Below, piece after piece: positions 23,101 to 27,356 of a stretch of DNA of 27,356 nucleotides. How positions within the stretch are numbered: the stretch's first letter is position 1; each line of letters opens with the position of its first letter. The DNA is from RUG626 sp964553775 (GTDB lineage Bacteria > Bacillota > Clostridia > Oscillospirales > Oscillospiraceae), in assembly GCA_964553775.1 (NCBI GenBank), contig CAZKLU010000021.1, forward strand, positions 1 through 27,356, written 5' to 3'. Below the pieces are notes generated by a model. It was not told the DNA's origin, did not search any database, and saw nothing but the letters and a program-made list of their open reading frames with translations. Position numbers and translations under genes: made by a program.

Positions 23101-25134
23101 TATATTGTCATATGTTCTGTTCTTCTGCCATCTGTTTATTACGTCCAGATCCTCCAGCTTCTTCGCGCCGTACATATCAAAGAATGTTATCTGTGACGGT
23201 ATCTCGCCGCCGGACTCCATCTCCTTGACCTGAATACGGCACAGCCGCCTCGCGAACGACTCGACCGCCTCCGGAGCGACATCATCGAATTTGACCTTGC
23301 CGCGCTCGTCTATAGCCTCCGTGACCTCGTATATACCCTTGAAGGTGTCTGAGTTCTCGACTATGTACTCGCACTCGTTCGGCAGATCCTCGTAGCGTTC
23401 CGCAAGGAGAACAACTGACACACCAAGATCCGCGCCGCTCAGAAGAAATGTTGAGATAAGCTCCCCGTCAAGCATCTGCGGATCCTCCACAAATATGACA
23501 TAATGGGGCTTGAATTTACCCTCGTGTCTCTCCTCGGAGCGCATACGGAGAACCTTTGCCAGCTCATAGAACACATCGCTGGCGTCCTGTCTGTTATTCG
23601 CGACGTATCTGACGTGCTTGTCCTCGCTCCAGACGTGCGGGAGCCATTTGGCGAACGCCCAGTTCCCGGAAGTGCTGCTCTGACCGTTATATATGAACGC
23701 GAGCTTCACGTTTGTGTAGCATGTCGTGGCGGCTATCTGCGTTACAAGATCGCGCAGGATCTGATAGCAGCCCTTGCGCCCGTCTCCGCCGATAACGCCT
23801 ATTATCTTGCGTCCCAGATCAACGCAGACAGGGACGTTATGGAGCATTGAGTAGTTATCTTTTATCATTTTGGACTTTTCCGCGAGAGAATCTGTCACCA
23901 TTGTGAACTTCTCTTCGGGGATCTGTATATCGACCTGGAACGGAACTTCACCGATACCGAGACGGTGCTGCAAAAAGTCCTCATGTGTCATGTTCTTGTT
24001 CCACAGCTCAGGAGTGCTTTTGTTATACTGGCTGCAAGCGGAGCTGTCCGGATACATCTCGCGCATAAGCTCTGAATTGCGCTTATATTTCTCCTGAACC
24101 TTATTGGCGCACGAAATCAGGTACTCGCCGTAAATCTCAAAGCGTTTAAGCTCGTCTTCTCTCAGCTTTTTGCGTGACTGTCTTATCGAGACAAGCGCCC
24201 ATATCGCGCCTATAATCGCGGAGGCGACAGCTGTCACAAGTCCGGAGTACAGGAAGAGACTTGCCGTGCCTCCTTCCGCCTGTGACGCTATAATAGCCAT
24301 GCCGGTGCCTATAAGCATCGGTATCGCCATAGTCAGCGAGGGACCGATAGCTGTGAGTACGGATTCGCCCTCGTCCTGTTTTTTCTCAGGCGGCGGCTCG
24401 ATTTTCACAGTATCGGTGCTGAGACGCGGAAGGTACCTCGGTGCGCTGTGGAACAGAACCGTACCGCTCTCAACTACGGACGGGAGTGCCGCGGAGAATA
24501 CGTCGCAGGAGTATAGAACGCTTGTGTTCACTCTAACAGTTTTAAGTGAGGCATCAAGGGCGATCATATCGCCAAGATAAACGACTGACAGACCGAAGAT
24601 GTTGATTACATCGCCGTACTCCAGAACCTTTTGCTGCCGGACACGCTTCGAGTTGATAAACAGCCCGTTTTTGCTGTGATCCTCGATGATCCACTCGTTG
24701 CCGTTTCTTATCATAATGGCATGAGTAGCGGAAACCGCGTTTTCATCAACGCTTATTGTGTTTTCGGGCGATTTTCCTATAGTAAACCGGTTCACGCCTT
24801 TAAGTGCGAACTTATTGAACGCTCTGAAGAAGTTCTCAGTCACCTTCGCGAATATGGCAATCTGCTCGCCCGATTTTGGAGACAGCGAGAAAATGTCGCC
24901 ATTCAAAATGGGGTTGTCGAATGCCGGACGGCCGCTTGATGTATACGCCACGGGAACGGTGCCGCCCTCGACAAATCTCCACGCGCCGCGCTGGTTTTCA
25001 AGCTTCAGCTCGATGTTTTCATGCAGTCCGAACATTTCCTTGCTGAGCGCAAGACTGTAATCCGCGTCAATTACCGCCGGAAGCAGGTAATCCTTGTACG
25101 CGCTCTGACTGTATACCGTCAAAATATGTCCCAT
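20116..25134 (-). CDS. essC: EssC-type FtsK/SpoIIIE ATPase of type VII secretion
   Basis: The membrane motor that recognises WXG100 substrates and drives export. 1,672 aa, longer than the roughly 1,480 of Staphylococcus EssC. An N-terminal FHA-rich region is followed by an FHA domain at about 115-185 (IGKSPEN, SATH, KNGLFIN). Two membrane helices follow at about 262-284 and 292-316. ATPase 1 has Walker A GTTGSGKS (708-715), IIDYKGGGM, and Walker B FIIIDEFAEL. A helical insert (about 940-1065) precedes ATPase 2 with GRGESGKS (1154-1161) but a Walker B of VIDNY that lacks the glutamate. ATPase 3 has GKARTGKT (1451-1458) and a divergent LLVADLEDF. Only the first domain has a full catalytic set. 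AGGGGG precedes the ATG; the C-terminus ends within the ribosome site of the LytTR gene. Confidence 0.95.
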   Translation of the reverse strand: MGHILTVYSQSAYKDYLLPAVIDADYSLALSKEMFGLHENIELKLENQRGAWRFVEGGTVPVAYTSSGRPAFDNPILNGDIFSLSPKSGEQIAIFAKVTENFFRAFNKFALKGVNRFTIGKSPENTISVDENAVSATHAIMIRNGNEWIIEDHSKNGLFINSKRVRQQKVLEYGDVINIFGLSVVYLGDMIALDASLKTVRVNTSVLYSCDVFSAALPSVVESGTVLFHSAPRYLPRLSTDTVKIEPPPEKKQDEGESVLTAIGPSLTMAIPMLIGTGMAIIASQAEGGTASLFLYSGLVTAVASAIIGAIWALVSIRQSRKKLREDELKRFEIYGEYLISCANKVQEKYKRNSELMREMYPDSSACSQYNKSTPELWNKNMTHEDFLQHRLGIGEVPFQVDIQIPEEKFTMVTDSLAEKSKMIKDNYSMLHNVPVCVDLGRKIIGVIGGDGRKGCYQILRDLVTQIAATTCYTNVKLAFIYNGQSSTSGNWAFAKWLPHVWSEDKHVRYVANNRQDASDVFYELAKVLRMRSEERHEGKFKPHYVIFVEDPQMLDGELISTFLLSGADLGVSVVLLAERYEDLPNECEYIVENSDTFKGIYEVTEAIDERGKVKFDDVAPEAVESFARRLCRIQVKEMESGGEIPSQITFFDMYGAKKLEDLDVINRWQKNRTYDNIKGLLGQKSGGADCYLDVHEKYHGPHGLVAGTTGSGKSETLQTYMLSLAVNYSPDDVGFFIIDYKGGGMANLFSDLPHMIGQISNLSGNQVRRAMISIKSENARRMREFNEHGVNNINSYTKLYKNGEAKQPIPHMFIIIDEFAELKREEPDFMKELISVAQVGRSLGVHLILATQKPSGTVDDNIWSNAKFRLCLRVQDRQDSMDMLHRPEAAYIIQAGRGYLQVGNDELFELFQSGWSGAEYDESSDSTDGDIALMLTLTGKAALVGSHQKINKLKQERKDWINTLIEVLDNTGVTKRELKECLSDGVKLGTLTETFFRSALALGVDFPYTDSDAKRVAEFIKIRAAVGDSSGDIADAVIKEAAERGKRLPELRKKTQLEAVVEYLNTLAKKNGYVHDLKLWLPVLPDAKTEETTLYLGDLSGYSQNTFSGGKWPKTGKLWELEALVGLCDDPVNQAQMPLVVDFANNGHHAIVGRGESGKSTFLVTLIYSLVNRYAPNLFNFYAIDFSSKMFSSFEGLAHCGGVAFENDLDKISKLFNMLNSILEERKIQLRGGNYRQYVQAEAAKTGSMASVTMPAILLVIDNYAAFTQKTNEVYEEYVMKLSKEGLSCGIFLAVTGMSIAPAEIPSRLAENFKTIICLEMNDQFAYADALRTIRIENPPEQNIKGRGITKVGDVFLEFQTALTLKAEDDYKRGEAIKEICGTLNAAWQGRPARQIPEIPSKPTWKEFSALDEVHAMWKASDFVPLGYNQKNASVYGVDLRDTYCYMISGKARTGKTNALRVLLASACNMPGDVVLIDFNGEFTGMVKDTKVQHITTDKGLYDFLMGFQDGFIERNKYKWECIGSGDTDDELYDRMAKYRKMYLLVADLEDFVNHAEHPRGETEEETETLSEITGFIATVLDKGAKHNIYWFACVNQDNIGILAGRAVYEAFAKQCRGIHFGGNVAAQRLFEFEYIKYNDQTKTLKPGIGLLPSQDENPGITQVVVPLYRR

Positions 25135-25206
25135 AAATAGCCCCCTATGTATATATTTTTATATTTTAAGCCGAAAACGCTTGTTTTGAAAATCTTCCGC
25201 GCAACA

Positions 25207-25827
25207 CTACTCGTGTGCTATTGTAAGCTCATAGACGCAGCCGCCGATCGAAAACACGTCGTGATCCAGAAGCTTCACAGCTTCTCCGCCGACGGAGATC
25301 TGATTATGTCCGCGCTTCAGCGTTACTCTTCCGGCGGGGTCGGTATTTTTCAAAAACAGCTCACCCCCAATGCGGAAAAGCTCACACTGAATTTTATTTG
25401 ACTGCAAACCGATTACCACTATATCGCACTTCGACGATTGGCTGCCGAATGTTATTTTATTGGTGACGTGGAGCATATACTTTCTTGTACTCAGTTCGCT
25501 TCTTTCGGTAAGCATTATCATGAGAGACGCGCCCTCCGGTTCCGGATGGATCTGAGAGCCTTTGGTACGCTGGTCAAGATCGTAGCTCACCTCATACGCG
25601 CCCTTTGATGTCTTTCTTCTCGCGCTTCCGCCGACCAAAACCTTGTCAAGTGCTTCCTCCCGGAGCCTGTCATCCATTTTCCGGCGCATATCTTTCTTTT
25701 TAGAGCTGCTTCTTGATAATGTCACGATGATAATCACCGCCGCGATCGCGACAACAACCGCCAGAAGAATAATGACATATTTCGTCTCGACAAGTATGCC
25801 GGTAAACATATTTATAAGCATATTCAT
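25207..25827 (-). CDS. Membrane-anchored protein with degenerate FHA domain
   Basis: 206 aa. One N-terminal membrane helix (about 15-38) is followed by a basic stop-transfer stretch (RSSSKKKDMRRK), so the rest is cytoplasmic. A charged linker leads to an FHA-like domain at about 110-200. The fold pattern is there (ITFGSQSSKCDIVV, ELFLKNTDPAG, GGEAVKLLDHDVFSIGG), but the phosphothreonine-contacting residues are not: the Arg after the first glycine is Ser, and the Ser-x-x-His region reads SNKIQC. It may act as a scaffold rather than a phosphopeptide reader. It lies between the phosphatase and essC, with 72 nt to essC, and could take the place of the missing EssB-type membrane partner; that is inference. 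GAGGTGGG precedes the ATG. Confidence 0.75.
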   Translation of the reverse strand: MNMLINMFTGILVETKYVIILLAVVVAIAAVIIIVTLSRSSSKKKDMRRKMDDRLREEALDKVLVGGSARRKTSKGAYEVSYDLDQRTKGSQIHPEPEGASLMIMLTERSELSTRKYMLHVTNKITFGSQSSKCDIVVIGLQSNKIQCELFRIGGELFLKNTDPAGRVTLKRGHNQISVGGEAVKLLDHDVFSIGGCVYELTIAHE

Positions 25828-25933
25828 TTGCCCACCTCTATATACGGAAACCGGTTTTCAGCCGGATGCCATGAGCTTTGTTCCCGCTCTGACTATGGAT
25901 TTTCTCATTTACAGATTATTTTGCCGCTTCCGC

Positions 25934-26671
25934 TTATCTTCTGCCCGGTCGGGGCGTTCTTGCAATAATAAAGGAGTAGTTATCTCCCGCGCCGCCTTCA
26001 ATGACACTCTGAGATAACCGCGCAGTGACGTTCCGCAGACTTTCGCCTTCGAACGCGGAAACCAGAAGCTTGCGGAGAGCAGCCTTGCTGCAATATTTAT
26101 ACACGCCATCGCTGCAAAGAACGAACATAGCCGGTATTTCAAAGGAGCCTGTTATAACGGAGCATTGGCAGTTATCCATTGCCCCGACAGCTCTTGTGAG
26201 CTTTCCTATATTCTCCCTGCGAACTGAGGGTCCCGGAAGAACAATATCATCGCGTGTAAGCTGAGTAACCTTTGTTCCGGCGAGCATTCTGTCTGTCAGA
26301 AGGTAACAGCGGCTGTCTCCAACATTCAGGACGATATATCTGTCATGGAATATCCACAGCAGCACAATAGTGGAGCCGGATATGGTACCTTGCGGTGTCA
26401 TGGATTTTATATTCCAGTTGCACTCTGTAAGTATGCGGACAAGTTCTTCGGCGTACCTGTCGATCGTCATATCGAGACGGAACGTGGAGTTCCACCAGCT
26501 TTGATAGCAGTCACAGATAGCGCGGCTGGCTTTCTCGCCGGCAAAATGTCCGCCCATTCCGTCCGCCACTATAAAAAGGCTCTTGGTATCGCTTTGCAGC
26601 GAGAGAACATTATCCTGATTTATCTGTCGTTTCATTCCGACATCGCGGAATACGGAAGTTTGCATTATCAT
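25934..26671 (-). CDS. PP2C-type serine/threonine protein phosphatase
   Basis: Metal-dependent protein phosphatase, cytoplasmic, 245 aa, the usual bacterial PP2C (PrpC/Stp-like) size. All main motifs are seen: RQINQDN with Asp20, VADGMGGHFAGE with Asp37 and Gly38, GSTIVLLW, NVGDSRCYLL, LCSDGVYKY and AGDNYSFI. It is therefore probably active. First gene of the secretion operon, behind the promoter at 26738-26766. The partner Ser/Thr kinase is not in the window and may lie elsewhere. Because three FHA-bearing proteins follow in the same locus, it probably resets threonine phosphorylation that controls the secretion apparatus, as PppA does in type VI systems. AGAGGG lies 10 nt before ATG 26671; ATG 26665 is a close alternative. 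Confidence 0.93.
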   Translation of the reverse strand: MIMQTSVFRDVGMKRQINQDNVLSLQSDTKSLFIVADGMGGHFAGEKASRAICDCYQSWWNSTFRLDMTIDRYAEELVRILTECNWNIKSMTPQGTISGSTIVLLWIFHDRYIVLNVGDSRCYLLTDRMLAGTKVTQLTRDDIVLPGPSVRRENIGKLTRAVGAMDNCQCSVITGSFEIPAMFVLCSDGVYKYCSKAALRKLLVSAFEGESLRNVTARLSQSVIEGGAGDNYSFIIARTPRPGRR

Positions 26672-26737
26672 ATCCGATTTGCCCTCTTTAGGGTATATTC
26701 ATTTTATTTTCTGCCGAAAGAAAAAACCGTTTTAATC

Positions 26738-26766
26738 ATTATACACCAGACGTCACAAAAAATCAA
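26738..26766 (-). promoter_or_regulatory. Sigma-70 promoter of the type VII operon
   Basis: Minus strand: TTGATT (26761-26766), a 17-nt spacer, and consensus TATAAT (26738-26743). The transcript would start near 26731, with a 60-nt leader before the phosphatase ATG. It lacks the paired A-rich boxes of the four modules further downstream, so basal and regulated parts of the locus appear to be driven differently. Confidence 0.75.
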
Positions 26767-26957
26767 CTGTTTGTTTGCAAAAAATTAGAAAAATTTCGGG
26801 GCTCAGGTACCCGCTCGCCGCGAAAACCCGCTCCTCAGGGGCGCGAATGGGGAAGCATCTCTCTGAACCGGCTGTGAGCGCGAAGCGGCAAAAGAAAAAC
26901 GCCCCGGCATATCGCAAAAGCGCAATTACAGGAGCGGCAATGTTTACAGAAAACAGG
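26767..26957. other. Non-coding stretch between divergent promoters
   Basis: Between the secretion operon and the small helix-turn-helix gene there are about 190 nt with A-rich and then GC-rich patches. No gene, RNA or terminator is convincing. ORFs on both strands here have no recognisable product. An ATG at 26940 with GGAG 5 nt upstream opens the frame that encodes the N-terminal part of the helix-turn-helix segment, so it might be an alternative start. Confidence 0.4.
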
Positions 26958-26986
26958 TTGATGCTATTCCGAAATTGGAATATAAT
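26958..26986 (+). promoter_or_regulatory. Sigma-70 promoter before the helix-turn-helix gene
   Basis: TTGATG (26958-26963), a 17-nt spacer, and consensus TATAAT (26981-26986) on the plus strand. The start of transcription would be near 26993, 17 nt before ATG 27010, whose G-run (GGGGGG) could act as a very close ribosome binding site. It diverges from the secretion-operon promoter. Confidence 0.7.
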
Positions 26987-27009
26987 AGAGAAAATCGGTA
27001 ATTGGGGGG

Positions 27010-27222
27010 ATGGTACAGCTACGAAATACCTGTCCACCTTTGAGGCTGCCGAAAAATGGGGGGATCTCTCCCCGGCGGGTTGGCACCCTCCGCAACGAAA
27101 ACCGCGTACCGGGCGCACAGCGGGTGGGGAGCCGCTGGATCATCCCCGAAGACGCGGCAAAACCGGCGGATGCCCGCGTTAAGAGCGGAAAGTATATCAA
27201 GCATAGCGCCAGCGGAGATTAG
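27010..27222 (+). pseudogene. Small helix-turn-helix DNA-binding protein with frame-disrupted N-terminus
   Basis: From about 27064 the frame encodes ISPRRVGTLRNENRVPGAQ, then RVGSRWIIPEDAAKP and SGKYIK, the recognisable second half of a short MerR/excisionase-like DNA-binding protein common in Clostridia. The first half, TKYLSTFEAAEKWG, is present but in another frame (27018-27062). The two join correctly if one G is removed from the six-G run at 27058-27063. The ATG at 27010 lies in the downstream frame, so the 70-codon ORF is open but 15 or so N-terminal codons are misread, including half of the helix-turn-helix. This implies two compensating indels, a sequencing error, or slippage on the G-run. 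Stop at 27220. About 67 aa in all. Confidence 0.7.
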
Positions 27223-27258
27223 AATAATCTGTTTTTGCAGCCGCAGAAAGGAGATCTG

Positions 27259-27356
27259 ATGAAAACAATCGCAATCATAGATGATGATATTCATATTGGC
27301 GATATGCTGACCGAGGTGCTGACGCGGGAGGGGTATCGTGTTTTACGCGCCTATTC
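27259..27356 (+). CDS. Response regulator, N-terminal receiver fragment (cut by window end)
   Basis: Only 32 codons are in the window. The start MKTIAIIDDDIHIGDMLTEV has the three-aspartate acidic pocket and the first helix of a receiver domain, followed by LTREGYRVLRAYS, typical of OmpR-family two-component regulators. The ATG is preceded by AAAGGAG at about 6-nt spacing. It lies 36 nt after the helix-turn-helix gene. The phosphoacceptor aspartate and the output domain are beyond the window, so the subfamily is not proven. Confidence 0.88.
   Translation, partial: MKTIAIIDDDIHIGDMLTEVLTREGYRVLRAY

Noticed and set aside
26775..27182. 135-codon plus-strand ORF at the right end
   Set aside because: Only its segment 27018-27062 is meaningful, as the displaced N-terminal half of the helix-turn-helix gene; the rest is GC-rich noise.

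Overview
The window looks like a chromosomal segment of a low-to-mid GC Firmicute of class Clostridia, probably a gut-type Oscillospirales-like organism. The evidence is strong AGGAGG-type ribosome binding sites, ATG/GTG starts with 4-14 nt gene overlaps, an SLH-domain surface protein, KtrAB-type potassium uptake, a B12-dependent methionine synthase, and a type VII secretion system of the Firmicute kind (EssC, YukD, WXG100). Species cannot be read from the sequence.

Left half (1-11140, plus strand), one-carbon/methionine metabolism and potassium uptake. A long-form alanyl-tRNA editing hydrolase (179-1339) overlaps metF (1326-2189). metF overlaps a stand-alone methionine-synthase reactivation domain (2176-2769), which is followed at once by a short metH (2796-5156) that lacks that domain. 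A near-perfect sigma-70 promoter (5198-5226) then starts tatD, followed by a TrkH/KtrB channel and, after a structured 138-nt gap, a TrkA/KtrA regulatory subunit. metY (8403-9680) and metA (9692-10639) form the acetyl-homoserine arm of methionine synthesis. A DUF1622-type membrane protein and a strong intrinsic terminator (11106-11138) close this half.

Right half (11234-26671, minus strand, read right to left), a type VII secretion locus. From its promoter at 26738-26766 the order is: PP2C phosphatase, membrane-anchored FHA-like protein, EssC ATPase with N-terminal FHA, LytTR regulator with a degenerate receiver, an unrecognised 219-aa protein, YukD-like ubiquitin fold, an SLH/transglutaminase surface protein, a 226-aa WXG-like protein, five different WXG100 proteins, and a secreted-VWA/TM/cytoplasmic-FHA protein. 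EsaA, EssA, EssB/YukC, LXG toxins and a Ser/Thr kinase are not in the window.

The most interesting signal is non-coding. Four promoter modules, one before the SLH gene and three before the WXG100 run, share exactly the same geometry: two A-rich boxes 17 bp apart by a fixed landmark, the second 33 bp upstream of the -10 hexamer, with a poor -35. This is the layout expected for an activator that binds direct repeats, and the LytTR regulator encoded in the same locus is the obvious candidate.

Right edge (26767-27356, plus strand): a divergent promoter, a small helix-turn-helix gene whose N-terminal segment is out of frame, and the start of a response regulator cut by the window end.
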